From: Halomonas icarae
Lineage (GTDB): Bacteria > Pseudomonadota > Gammaproteobacteria > Pseudomonadales > Halomonadaceae
DNA: 64,000 nt
NCBI RefSeq assembly: GCF_009901955.1
Contig: NZ_WUTS01000001.1
Location: 1,868,817 to 1,932,816 of the forward strand
Direction: 5' to 3'
Positions 25,431 through 34,513 of this stretch are shown here, piece by piece. The notes under the pieces are model-generated. The model searched no databases and was not told the DNA's origin. It saw only the letters and a program-made list of their open reading frames with translations. Numbering within the stretch: position 1 is the first letter of the stretch; each line of letters starts with the position of its first letter. The translations under genes were made by a program, and so were the position numbers.

Positions 25431-26912
25431 ATGAGCTTACTGGCCCCGTCACGAGAACGGCTTGCAGCTTCTGAACAGGCCCTGAAGAGTCTACAGGGCT
25501 ACAGCAACAACAAGCCAACCGATACGGAATTCTCGGTTTTCGACCCATCGACAGAGCAACGCATTGCCACCTTACGAAACATGACGGCCCAGGAAGCTAT
25601 CGTTGAGGTCAAAACGGCAGATAGTGCAGGACGTGCCTGGGCTAAAACGACACCGCGGCACCGTTCTGACACCCTCCATAACGTGTATTCGCTGCTAATG
25701 GAAAACCAGCACCGACTTGCCTATGTCATCAGCCGTGAGATGGGGAAACCCCTAGCGGAAGCTCAAGGAGAGGTGCAGTATGCTGCTGATTATGTCAGGT
25801 GGTACGCTGAAGAGCTGCTGCGCCCTGCCGGGGGGTATCGCGAAAACCCTGTGGGTGGCTCTACGATCCTGACCCGCCGCGCGCCTATCGGTCTGACACT
25901 GCTTATCGCGCCCTGGAACTTCCCCATGGCGATGATCACCCGCAAGATTGCCCCAGCCATCGCCGCGGGATGTGCATCGATTATTAAACCTGCGGCGTTA
26001 ACTCCACTCACCACTCTTCTCACCGTCGATCTAATGGCGGAAGCCGGTGTGCCGCGCGAACTAATGCGTGTGGTTACAACCACTGAGCCTGCGGCCTTTA
26101 GTGAGGCAGTGCTTTCAGACCCCCGCATAAGAAAATTATCCTTCACCGGATCCACCGGCGTGGGCAGCACATTGATGCACCTGGCGGCGAAGAATATCGT
26201 CAAGAGTTCCATGGAGCTCGGTGGTAACGCCCCACTCATCGTATTTGATGATGCCGACCTGGAGCGTGCCGTAGAAGGTGCCATGTTGGCGAAGCTGCGT
26301 AATGGAGGACAATCCTGTGTGGCAGCCAACCGCTTCTATGTCCAAGACGGCATAGCCGACGCTTTCATCGAAGCCTTCACCGAGAAGATGTCAAAAGTCG
26401 CTGTCGGTGATGCCATCGCCGAGGGCGTTGGTCTTGGCCCGGTCATCAATCAAGAAGCCGTCGACAAGCTCCAGCATCTTGTAGACGACGCCATCGCCTT
26501 GGGTGCAGAGCTGAAAACTGGTGGCAAACAACCGGAAGGCGATGGTTACTTCTTCTTACCCACTGTTCTCGATCAGGTCCCGGCAGAAGCCGATATCGCC
26601 AACGCCGAGATTTTCGGCCCCGTAGCGGCCATATCATGCTTTTCCACCCAAGAGGAGGTGATCTGGCGGGCAAACGATACTCCCTTCGGCCTGGCAGGTT
26701 ACGTGTTCACGGAAAATCTTGATCGCGCACTCAATGTTGCCGATGAGCTAGAGACCGGTCTGGTAGGCATCAATAACGGGGTACCCTCCAACCCAGCGGC
26801 TCCGTTCGGCGGGATGAAACAGTCAGGCCTTGGCCGCGAGGGCAGCCACGAAGGTCTCGAGGAGTATCAAGAGATTCGCTACTACAACATTGCTCGTCGT
26901 CCCACCGACTGA
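25431..26912 (+). CDS. Succinate-semialdehyde dehydrogenase-type ALDH (GabD family)
   Basis: 493 residues. APWNFPMAMITRKIAPAIAAGC, MELGGNAPLIVFDDADLE and LRNGGQSCVAANRFYVQ are GabD-like, and the C-terminal PFGGMKQSGLGREGSHEGLEEYQEIRY is the usual SSADH ending. It would oxidise succinate semialdehyde or a similar omega-semialdehyde to the dicarboxylate, feeding the TCA cycle. Ribosome site AAAAGGG. With the aminotransferase before it this forms a GABA-shunt-like pair, though the actual substrate may be another omega-amino acid. Confidence 0.88.
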   Translation: MSLLAPSRERLAASEQALKSLQGYSNNKPTDTEFSVFDPSTEQRIATLRNMTAQEAIVEVKTADSAGRAWAKTTPRHRSDTLHNVYSLLMENQHRLAYVISREMGKPLAEAQGEVQYAADYVRWYAEELLRPAGGYRENPVGGSTILTRRAPIGLTLLIAPWNFPMAMITRKIAPAIAAGCASIIKPAALTPLTTLLTVDLMAEAGVPRELMRVVTTTEPAAFSEAVLSDPRIRKLSFTGSTGVGSTLMHLAAKNIVKSSMELGGNAPLIVFDDADLERAVEGAMLAKLRNGGQSCVAANRFYVQDGIADAFIEAFTEKMSKVAVGDAIAEGVGLGPVINQEAVDKLQHLVDDAIALGAELKTGGKQPEGDGYFFLPTVLDQVPAEADIANAEIFGPVAAISCFSTQEEVIWRANDTPFGLAGYVFTENLDRALNVADELETGLVGINNGVPSNPAAPFGGMKQSGLGREGSHEGLEEYQEIRYYNIARRPTD

Positions 26913-27185
26913 CACACTTGGCTTGGAGGCTCTCCTTGCCTTGCGATGTCTGGCCTCCCTCTTACATTGCTGTCACCTACCCTTGTTCTGCTGTCGGCCA
27001 GGCGAGGGTAGTTGCAGGGCTGGAATCGACTCGCGAAAAGAAAAGTGCCGATACAACACAGACCCCCGACCCGCTATCATTACGCCATGAACTCATCCAG
27101 ATAACAGCAGCCGAGAGCGTACAGCCAGGACCCTTCATTGAGTGTTGCACGTTACCCCCGGTTTCACAGCCCAAGGCCCTACCTC

Positions 27186-27848
27186 ATGAGTACACCCAAG
27201 CTTCGCACTATCTCTGTCGTGGATGCTGTCGCCGAGCAACTCAGCGAGGCAATTTTTGACGGCACCTTTCAGCCCGGCGAGATACTGGTGGAGTCCCAGC
27301 TAGCCGCGCGCTATCAGGTACCTCGCCAGACCATTCGTTCAGCCATCGTGGTTCTCATTCATGATGGTATCCTGCGCCGAGAACCCAACAAGAGCGTATA
27401 CGTTCCAGAATTTTCCGAAGCAGACCTTCATGACCTTTTTGCTGTTCGCCGTTTGGTCGAAATGGAAGCCATTCGTATTCTGGCGACTCGAAAAATCGTC
27501 CCCCAGGAAGCCGAGACCGCCATGCGGTTCATGGAGGTACTATATGACGAGAATGATTGGAATGAAATCCTCAGGCTCGACTTCAAGTTTCATCAGGCCA
27601 TCATTGATGCTACCGATAGTCCCCGGCTGCAACGCTTTTACCGTAGCATCTCCGCCGAAAAACGGCTAGCACTGTGCTATTATCGGACTGCAGATACTTC
27701 ACCACGGATCATAGTCCAAGAGCATAAGGAACTACTGGATGCACTTCGGACAGGAGATCCGGACACGGCCGCTGAAGCCGCTAGCCGCCATATTCAGGAG
27801 TCGGAAGCCCTGATCAACAGCACGATCAGGGCCCAGGAACACCAATAA
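27186..27848 (+). CDS. GntR-family regulator, FCD subfamily
   Basis: 220 residues. Winged helix at ~10-75 (VAEQLSEAIFDGTFQPGEILVE, RQTIRSAIVVLIHDGILRR) and an all-helical FCD domain with metal-ligand positions DFKFHQAII, HKELLDAL and RHIQ. FCD regulators usually respond to an organic acid from their pathway. ATG 27186 (MSTPKLRTISVV) begins the domain; a TTG at 27138 is in frame but adds unlikely residues. It is the best candidate to bind the palindrome at 24012-24040 and govern the aminotransferase and SSADH-like genes. The 273-base gap before it shows nothing else recognisable. Confidence 0.87.
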   Translation: MSTPKLRTISVVDAVAEQLSEAIFDGTFQPGEILVESQLAARYQVPRQTIRSAIVVLIHDGILRREPNKSVYVPEFSEADLHDLFAVRRLVEMEAIRILATRKIVPQEAETAMRFMEVLYDENDWNEILRLDFKFHQAIIDATDSPRLQRFYRSISAEKRLALCYYRTADTSPRIIVQEHKELLDALRTGDPDTAAEAASRHIQESEALINSTIRAQEHQ

Positions 27849-27913
27849 GTAGCCTGCTGCTTCCAGGATATGGAACCAGAGCGTCCCAGGAAATTACCAG
27901 GTTACCGCTATGG

Positions 27914-29104
27914 CTATTCACAATTAGTCATGACCGAGTTCTCCGTGGTGATGCCTTGCTCAGGGTCCAGTATTGAAAAAACGGGGCTGGCTCGCTCAAG
28001 AAATCGGATATCTAGATCAGATTTTCCACTGATGACCAGTTGGCATCCAATTTCACCAATGGCAGGAGACACGCGAAAACCGTGCCCAGAAAAACCTGTC
28101 ATGACTAGCACGTTAGCGTTCTGGGGATGTGGACGAATATACTCAAGCATGGATCTTGTGTAGCTCTCGACGAAGGTATCAATACGATACGGTCGCCGAC
28201 TGATGCCGGGAAGCATTTCCTGCTGAATCCATTCGAATTTCTTTAGCTCTCTGATAAGGTCATCCCCCTCCAGCTGCCTGGGAAAGCGATCGGCATCACC
28301 GCTGACATAGTGGTTATTGAAACCGAGACCAAGTTTCACCGAACGGCGATCACGTGAGGGGATTCCATAGCAGTAGTGGGGTGCACATCTAAGGAAGGGT
28401 GGAAATCCTGTGAAATGGTTATCATCATATCCACTGAACCACATTGAAGTCAAGCGTCTGGTGACGACCTCACTGCGAATGTAAGGCACCAATTTCGACG
28501 ACCACCCCCCACAGGAAACCACGACTCGATCAAATACCTGCCAGCCAGTGGCGGTCAGTATCCTAACAGGATCATCCGAGACATCGATCCTTGATATGGG
28601 GCTAAATTCATGAATCCTAGCCCCATGACGTCGTGCCAGCTCAGCCGTCACTTCGACTGTCCTTTCCGGTCGAATCACAGCGCCTGTGGTATCCCATAGG
28701 CCTAACGAGTTTTGACCAAACAGGATGTGAGGAAATTGCTTACGCAAGCGTGAAGCCCCAAGCAGTTCGTAAGGGACACCAAGCTCCCGGGCAGACTTGT
28801 AAGCGCACTGAATTTGTGCGTCCCCTTCTCTCCCATAGATCAATACACCCGTCGGATCGCGCAACACCTGGTTACTGGCAGACTCCAGCTTTCGCCAAGC
28901 GGTCGCGGCACGATCAATCAGCGCTGTATAGTTCGGCTCAACCAACTCCATATTCCAGTAAAGACGGCTTTCACCACCGGCTCCAGCCGACGGATGGCCG
29001 GGGTATGCCCTGTCGAAGCCATGTGCCTCGATTCCGCTAGTCTGGCTCAATTGCCAAAGGACCTGAATACCGATGGCCCCTAGGCCAATCACTGCGACTT
29101 TCAT
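27914..29104 (-). CDS. SolA/sarcosine-oxidase-like FAD-dependent oxidoreductase
   Basis: 396 residues of the DAO family. The N-terminal KVAVIGLGAIGIQ is the FAD Rossmann motif; AGAGGESRLYW resembles the GSS-HG-RxxR-type flavin loop of monomeric sarcosine oxidase and N-methyltryptophan oxidase; the C-terminal VMTGFSGHGFRVSPAIGE closes the FAD site. Those enzymes carry covalent FAD on a cysteine in a CxYT motif. Here the equivalent segment reads VESYTRS, with no cysteine, so flavin should be non-covalent. It probably demethylates or deaminates a secondary amine. Start ATG 29104 is preferred over the TTG at 29107. Convergent with the GntR gene. Confidence 0.8.
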   Translation of the reverse strand: MKVAVIGLGAIGIQVLWQLSQTSGIEAHGFDRAYPGHPSAGAGGESRLYWNMELVEPNYTALIDRAATAWRKLESASNQVLRDPTGVLIYGREGDAQIQCAYKSARELGVPYELLGASRLRKQFPHILFGQNSLGLWDTTGAVIRPERTVEVTAELARRHGARIHEFSPISRIDVSDDPVRILTATGWQVFDRVVVSCGGWSSKLVPYIRSEVVTRRLTSMWFSGYDDNHFTGFPPFLRCAPHYCYGIPSRDRRSVKLGLGFNNHYVSGDADRFPRQLEGDDLIRELKKFEWIQQEMLPGISRRPYRIDTFVESYTRSMLEYIRPHPQNANVLVMTGFSGHGFRVSPAIGEIGCQLVISGKSDLDIRFLERASPVFSILDPEQGITTENSVMTNCE

Positions 29105-29280
29105 CAATTTTTCGCGAGATACCCAGCATCTATCACGTCTGGAGAAATGGCACTCTTACCGAAAGGGCTATTAGGATAATGCCACTATTGATGCCACTAT
29201 CTACTCGCTCCTCCCTTGTCGTTGAAGGTGGGAGACAGAGGATGGCCAGAACACTTGTGGCCATCACACCAATCCGTGCA

Positions 29281-30558
29281 TTAACTCAGCAAGTTTGGTA
29301 ATAACAGCGATATCTGTGGTACATAAGCCACCAGGAAGAGAATAGCAATAAGAACTGCCACAAATGGCAAGGCAGCAACGCTCACCCTTTCGATTGACAA
29401 CCCGCTGATCGCGCTGGCAACGTTCAAGTTGTCTCCCACTGGTGGTGTGGCGAACCCAATCATGGAAGCCATGATCATGACGATACCAAAATGAACAGGA
29501 TCCATTCCCATCAGCGTGACAACAGGCACAAGAATGGGAGCCAACAGGATAATTCCGGCCAATGTCTCCATGAACATGCCAATGAAAAGAAGAAGCAACA
29601 GAATGACAGCTAGTATGACCCAGAATGGCACCGGCAATGCCCCAAGAAAATTGGCAATGAGTGTCGGGATTCTTTCCAGTGTCAGGATTCTTGCATAGGT
29701 AGATGCAGTGGCAATGATTACCAGAATCATGCCCGAGATTAGCAAGGTGGTTTTCAGCATCAGCGGGATCTCTGAAGTCTTCGCCTCTCTATACAATAGG
29801 CTCAGCACAAGACTATAGGCCACGGCGATACCCGATGCTTCCGTCGGAGTGAAGATACCGCCATAAATACCGCCCAAGACCACTACAGGCATTAATAGTG
29901 TCCACTTTGCCTTCCATAAGGCCTCTCCGCGCTGCCCCCAGTTCGCCCTTTCAGTATGACCGCCGTAGCCTTTTTTACTGCATATATAACGGCCAACAAC
30001 ATATAGCGAAAGCACGATCACCAAGCCGGGAATCAGACCGGCAAGAAAAAGATCACCGATGGAGGTGTTTGTGGTAATGCCATAAATGATCAACGGAATA
30101 CTAGGTGGAATCACGATACCCACGCCACCAGCCGTAGCCAGTGTAGCAGCACTGAACCCCCTGCCGTAGCCCTCACGGATCATGGCAGGAATCATGATGC
30201 CACCGATGGCTGCTACCGTTGCCGGCCCAGAACCACTCAACATCGCAAAAACAGTGGTACCAACCAGGGTAACGGCCGGTAATCCCCCGGTAATGTGCCC
30301 TACAAACGTCTTGGCAGCATCGATCAGCCTCTTGGAGAGGCCTCCATACTCCATAATGACACCCGACAGTACAAAAAGGGGAACGGCAAGAAGAGAGTAA
30401 GAGTCGACCGCCCCAAACATGGTCTGTGTAAGATAATTTACCGGGACTACCTCAGTTATCATGACTGAGAGCATGGAGGCGATGCCCAATGCAAATGCAA
30501 CGGGCATTCCGAGGATAAGAAGAATGATAAAGCTGATCGCCAGAATACTAATACCCAT
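29281..30558 (-). CDS. dctM: TRAP transporter large permease DctM (transporter 1)
   Basis: 425 residues, about 11-12 hydrophobic segments. GSGPATVAAIGGIMIPAMIREGYGRGFSAAT, IPPSIPLIIYG and GIFTPTEASGIAVAYS are DctM signatures. It is the Na+-driven permease of a tripartite ATP-independent periplasmic transporter together with DctQ (30561) and DctP (31177). Start ATG follows AGGTGG. AT-richer than the core. A 176-base gap separates it from the SolA-like gene downstream. Confidence 0.92.
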   Translation of the reverse strand: MGISILAISFIILLILGMPVAFALGIASMLSVMITEVVPVNYLTQTMFGAVDSYSLLAVPLFVLSGVIMEYGGLSKRLIDAAKTFVGHITGGLPAVTLVGTTVFAMLSGSGPATVAAIGGIMIPAMIREGYGRGFSAATLATAGGVGIVIPPSIPLIIYGITTNTSIGDLFLAGLIPGLVIVLSLYVVGRYICSKKGYGGHTERANWGQRGEALWKAKWTLLMPVVVLGGIYGGIFTPTEASGIAVAYSLVLSLLYREAKTSEIPLMLKTTLLISGMILVIIATASTYARILTLERIPTLIANFLGALPVPFWVILAVILLLLLFIGMFMETLAGIILLAPILVPVVTLMGMDPVHFGIVMIMASMIGFATPPVGDNLNVASAISGLSIERVSVAALPFVAVLIAILFLVAYVPQISLLLPNLLS

Positions 30559-30560
30559 AT

Positions 30561-31094
30561 TTAATCCACCTCGGACTGTGACGGGGGAATAGGAGAAAAT
30601 GGGTTTCTAATCATATCCAAGAAAGAACGTACCGCATGTTGCGAGACACGGAAAGACATAAGAAAAAGCCCAAGAGGAAGTCCGATGTAGACAAGATACA
30701 TGGGAATCTGCGAGCCTGGCGACAACTGCCCAGTCATGATCTGTCGGCTCACCATCTCATTAGAAAGAGTGAACATATAAACAAGAAAAGCCAGCCATGC
30801 CAGGAAAACAGCGAGACTGATGATACGCTGTAAGAGTGGAAACTTCCTTCCTATAAAATCCACAATCACACTAAACTTAACATGTCTCTGGTATTTTATG
30901 GCATAGCTGCCACTAAGATAGACAAACCACACAAGAGAGTACCGCGCAATCTCTTCAGACCATGCAGGTGGGCTGTTAAACACATACCGCATCACAACCT
31001 GGAAGATCACGAGCGAGGTAAAAATCACCAAGGCGACCGACGCCAGATAGATCTCTATGTACTCATCCAAATGTTTATATAGCCATTTCAGCAT
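30561..31094 (-). CDS. dctQ: TRAP transporter small permease DctQ (transporter 1)
   Basis: 177 residues with four hydrophobic segments. FQVVMRYVFNSPPAWSEEIARYSLVWFVYLSGSYAIKYQRHVKF is the classical DctQ core. It ends two bases before dctM, so the pair is probably translated together. This is the most AT-rich gene of the window: bases 30841-30900 contain only 19 G or C. Confidence 0.9.
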   Translation of the reverse strand: MLKWLYKHLDEYIEIYLASVALVIFTSLVIFQVVMRYVFNSPPAWSEEIARYSLVWFVYLSGSYAIKYQRHVKFSVIVDFIGRKFPLLQRIISLAVFLAWLAFLVYMFTLSNEMVSRQIMTGQLSPGSQIPMYLVYIGLPLGLFLMSFRVSQHAVRSFLDMIRNPFSPIPPSQSEVD

Positions 31095-31128
31095 AAGTCA
31101 ACTATCCAATTCCGGAATAAAGACGGCT

Positions 31129-31164
31129 TACCCCTACCCGAGACCTGCAGTCTGGATAGGGGTA
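31129..31164 (-). terminator. Intercistronic hairpin between dctP and dctQ
   Basis: tacccctaccc / ggataggggta (one mismatch) continued by agac / gtct, a long stem in the 82-base gap between dctP (ends 31177) and dctQ. Such hairpins often let more binding protein than permease be made from one TRAP message. Confidence 0.5.
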
Positions 31165-31176
31165 GTTCAAAATGAC

Positions 31177-32202
31177 TTACTGAATAGCTTCAAGGTAAGT
31201 GATATTACCTGCTGCCTCTAGAATAGCCTTGAGTTTATCAGTATCTACTTTATCAGCGTTTTCCTTGTAGAAAGGAATAGCTGAATCAATCCAGGCTTGA
31301 CGCTCCTCATCTGTCAGGTCAGTGACCGTGCCACCTTCAGCCTCAATCTCAGCGCGAATCTCGTCGCTAACGGTCTTCTTGAGCGTACGAATCTTGTCGA
31401 CTGCGGCATCGGCCGCTTCCTGAATGATCATCTGATCTTCTTCAGAGAGGCCCTCGAAGAAGTCTTTATTGATGAGAATGACTTCAGGATCATAGATATG
31501 ACGAGTTTCTGTCAGATAGTTGGCGGGTTCAGTCAGGCGCGCTGAATAGAGCAGCTCATAGGGGTTTTCCACACCATCAACAACGCCTTGCTGCAGTGAG
31601 GTAAATACCTCGGGGAAAGACAGGGGTGTGGGTGCGGCTCCAATGCTTTCCCAGTAAGCGATATGCATCGGCACCTGCATGGTGCGCAGCTTGATCCCCT
31701 CCATATCTTCCGGCAATGTAACAGTACCATCCGTCATTGCCAGGTTACGGAAACCGTTTTCACCCCAACCGAGGGCAATCAAGCCACTGTCAGCCAAGCC
31801 TGCGAGCATTTCCTTCCCTAGCTCACTATCAAGCACCTTGTAGGCAGTCGCGGCATCCTCAAAAATAAAGGGGAAATCGAAGACTTCCAGGGACTTATCA
31901 AAGTTGGCAAGAACACCCACTGATGGAGCCGTCATCTCGATATCACCAAACTGAGTGGCCTCGATCATCTCGCGCTCACCACCAAGCTGGCTGTCCGGGT
32001 AGACCTGGACCTCAATACGCCCATCGGTGCGCTCGGTTACTTGCTCGGCAAATAGGTCGTAACCCTGATTTTGCGTGTCGTCTGGCGAGATCACGTTACC
32101 GAACTTAATCGTGTGAGTGTCCTCGGCAACAACGCTGCCCGACCAGACGGCGAGGCTTAGGGCAGCAACAGTTCCTGCAGCGATAAAACTGGTGTTACGC
32201 AT
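31177..32202 (-). CDS. dctP: TRAP transporter substrate-binding protein DctP (transporter 1)
   Basis: 341 residues with a signal peptide of about 26 residues (ending SGSVVAEDT). IKFGNVISPDDTQNQGYDLFAEQVTERTDGRIEVQVYPDSQLGGEREMIEATQFGDI is the DctP fold start, and KLRTMQVPMHIAYWESIGAAPTPLSFPEVFTSLQQGVVDGVENP contains the Arg that salt-bridges the ligand carboxylate. The ligand is therefore a carboxylate, probably the amino or organic acid handled by the neighbouring aminotransferase/oxidase module. Promoter region is the 189-base gap before the LysR stop. Confidence 0.93.
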   Translation of the reverse strand: MRNTSFIAAGTVAALSLAVWSGSVVAEDTHTIKFGNVISPDDTQNQGYDLFAEQVTERTDGRIEVQVYPDSQLGGEREMIEATQFGDIEMTAPSVGVLANFDKSLEVFDFPFIFEDAATAYKVLDSELGKEMLAGLADSGLIALGWGENGFRNLAMTDGTVTLPEDMEGIKLRTMQVPMHIAYWESIGAAPTPLSFPEVFTSLQQGVVDGVENPYELLYSARLTEPANYLTETRHIYDPEVILINKDFFEGLSEEDQMIIQEAADAAVDKIRTLKKTVSDEIRAEIEAEGGTVTDLTDEERQAWIDSAIPFYKENADKVDTDKLKAILEAAGNITYLEAIQ

Positions 32203-32391
32203 CGTGTCGCACTCCTATTGTTGGTAGTCGTGTCTAGGTAGCTGTGCGGTAGCTGTTGTCTCTATTTTTGCGCTGACCGACGCTTGACCTCCCACACTGT
32301 CTAACAGTAACACAACTTTTACTGCCTGCAACTCATGCGATATCCGAAGCGCCATGCGTGATCAACGAACCACCTGGCCCACATCGCAGGC

Positions 32392-33324
32392 TCACCTCGC
32401 CCTGCCGTTGGTCTGGATACTTGCCACCCGCCGTGGTATCTCTTGCTGCAATAGATCAATAAAGGCCCGCAATCTGGCCGGTACGTTTCTACGCTGCAGG
32501 TAAACGGCATGAAAGTCGGCTCTAACCCCCTGCCATTGCGGCAGTAACTGAACCAGGCGACCAGCATCCAGGTGAGCCTGAATATCCCAGCAGGAGCGCA
32601 GAATCAGGCCATGGCCATCCAGGGCCAGGCTCACAATGACCTCACCATCATTGCTGGCCAGTGGGCCGGAGACCTTGACCGCCTGATCCTTGTGTTGACC
32701 TGAGCGATGGACAAAGCGCCACACCGCAAAGTCACTGTCATTCTCGCGCAATACCAGACATGGATGCTTCGACAGGTCCGCCGGCACCGATAACGGGGGC
32801 ATTCGTTCTATATAACATGGTGCTGCACAAAGGATTCGACGATTCTCCAGGATGCGCTTGGCAACCAGTCTTGAATCCGGAAGCTCCCCAACACGAATGC
32901 AGATATCCACCCCCTGCTCACCAGGCGTCATGGGAAAGTTAGTGAGCTCAAGAATTCCCTCTACATTTGGGTGGCTGTCGCAGAAGCGCGATAACAGCGG
33001 AGCCACATGGCGGCGCCCAAAGCCAAAGGTGGCATTGATCTTGAGAGTTCCCGAAAGCGAGGCGCGCTGGGCGCTCAAGCCTTCCTCCAACTCCGCAAGC
33101 TCGTCGAGTATCGCTCCACCACCGGCCAGATATCGCTCTCCCTCCACCGTCAAGGAAAGGCGGCGCGTGGTTCGAGTAGCCAAACTGACTCCGAGGCGCG
33201 ATTCAAGCTGCTTCAGCCGCTTGCTGACAGCCGACACAGACAACCCAAGATCACGCGCAGTCGCGGTCAAGCTACCAGCCAGCGCAAGGCGCTGGAAAAA
33301 GGCGAGGTCATCAATCTGTGACAT
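32392..33324 (-). CDS. LysR-family regulator (DmlR-like)
   Basis: 310 residues. The N-terminal HTH is DDLAFFQRLALAGSLTATARDLGLSVSAVSKRLKQLESRLGVSL, followed by a periplasmic-binding-like effector domain. The alanine/serine-rich HTH that starts 'SQIDDLAFF' resembles the DmlR/TtuA group that controls D-malate or tartrate dehydrogenase. It is divergent from exactly such a dehydrogenase at 33434, with about 110 bases between the starts for a shared operator. ATG 33324 is chosen; a GTG at 33336 would add four residues. Confidence 0.88.
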   Translation of the reverse strand: MSQIDDLAFFQRLALAGSLTATARDLGLSVSAVSKRLKQLESRLGVSLATRTTRRLSLTVEGERYLAGGGAILDELAELEEGLSAQRASLSGTLKINATFGFGRRHVAPLLSRFCDSHPNVEGILELTNFPMTPGEQGVDICIRVGELPDSRLVAKRILENRRILCAAPCYIERMPPLSVPADLSKHPCLVLRENDSDFAVWRFVHRSGQHKDQAVKVSGPLASNDGEVIVSLALDGHGLILRSCWDIQAHLDAGRLVQLLPQWQGVRADFHAVYLQRRNVPARLRAFIDLLQQEIPRRVASIQTNGRAR

Positions 33325-33433
33325 CCAATTGTCCACTTCAAGTTAATAGTCTTTTGAATCTTATAACGATTATCTCTGGAGCGTCAGCGATTAGAGTGAA
33401 GGTACGTTCAAATGGATGGATAAGGATGCTCCC

Positions 33434-34507
33434 ATGACCCACCGTATTGCCGTGATCCCCGGCGATGGCATCGGCAAAGAGGTAATGCCCGAAGGCGTGC
33501 GTGCCCTGAAGGCTGCTGCCGAACGCTTCGGCATCGACCTCGAGCTTGAGCCCTTCGGTTTCGCGAGTTGCGACTACTATGCCGAGCATGGCCAGATGCT
33601 CCCGGATGACTGGTTCGAGATCCTCGAGAAGTTCGATGCGATCTTTTACGGCGCCGTGGGCTGGCCCGAGACCGTGCCTGACCATATCTCACTATGGGGC
33701 TCACTGCTGCAGCTCCGCCGCCGCTTTGACCAGTACATCAACCTGCGACCTTGCAGGCTGTTACCAGGGATCCAAAGCCCCTTGGCAGGCCGCAAGCCCG
33801 GCGACATCGACTTCTACGTGGTCCGGGAAAACACCGAGGGTGAGTACTCAAGCGTAGGCGGCAAGATGTTTGAGGGCACCGAGCGTGAGATCGTGATCCA
33901 GGAAACGGTGATGACACGCCACGGTACTGATCGTGTTTTGAAGTTCGCCTATGAGCTAGCCCAGAGCCGTCCCCGTAAAAAGCTTACCTCTGCGACCAAA
34001 TCCAACGGTATCGCCATCACCATGCCATGGTGGGACGAGCGTGTCTCGGAGATGAGTGGACACTACCCTGACGTGACCGTTGACCAGTTTCATATCGACA
34101 TCCTTACCGCCAATTTCGTGATGCACCCGGATTGGTTTGATGTCGTCGTAGCGAGCAACCTGTTTGGCGATATCCTCTCCGACTTGGGACCCGCCTGCAC
34201 CGGCACCATCGGCGTGGCCCCCTCGGCCAATATCAACCCCGAAGGTACCTTCCCTAGCCTTTTCGAACCGGTCCACGGCAGCGCTCCCGATATCGCGGGC
34301 AAAGGTATCGCCAACCCTATCGGCCAGATCTGGTCGGCAGCGATGATGCTTGAACACCTCGGCTATCAGGAAGCAGCAGGCGCCATCGTCGCCGCCTTCG
34401 AGGAGGTACTTAGCGAAGGCGATGTGACCCTGCTCACCCCCGATGTAGGCGGCCACGGCACCACGGAAAGCCTTGGCCTCGCCATTGCCGAACGCATCAT
34501 GCGCTGA
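33434..34507 (+). CDS. Tartrate/D-malate dehydrogenase (decarboxylating)
   Basis: 357 residues of the isocitrate/isopropylmalate dehydrogenase family. RIAVIPGDGIGKEVMPEG, the substrate-arginine region QYINLRPCRLLPGI, FYVVRENTEGEYSSVGG, and the metal motif DVVVASNLFGDILSDLGPA are present; ending NPIGQIWSAAMMLEHLG. This pattern fits TtuC/DmlA enzymes, which oxidise D-malate, meso- or L-tartrate with NAD+ and Mn2+. ATG 33434 has AAGGA 8 bases upstream. Regulated most likely by the divergent LysR. It lies next to the threonate/erythronate operon, so related C4 hydroxy acids are a shared theme. Confidence 0.88.
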   Translation: MTHRIAVIPGDGIGKEVMPEGVRALKAAAERFGIDLELEPFGFASCDYYAEHGQMLPDDWFEILEKFDAIFYGAVGWPETVPDHISLWGSLLQLRRRFDQYINLRPCRLLPGIQSPLAGRKPGDIDFYVVRENTEGEYSSVGGKMFEGTEREIVIQETVMTRHGTDRVLKFAYELAQSRPRKKLTSATKSNGIAITMPWWDERVSEMSGHYPDVTVDQFHIDILTANFVMHPDWFDVVVASNLFGDILSDLGPACTGTIGVAPSANINPEGTFPSLFEPVHGSAPDIAGKGIANPIGQIWSAAMMLEHLGYQEAAGAIVAAFEEVLSEGDVTLLTPDVGGHGTTESLGLAIAERIMR

Positions 34508-34513
34508 AGGCAG

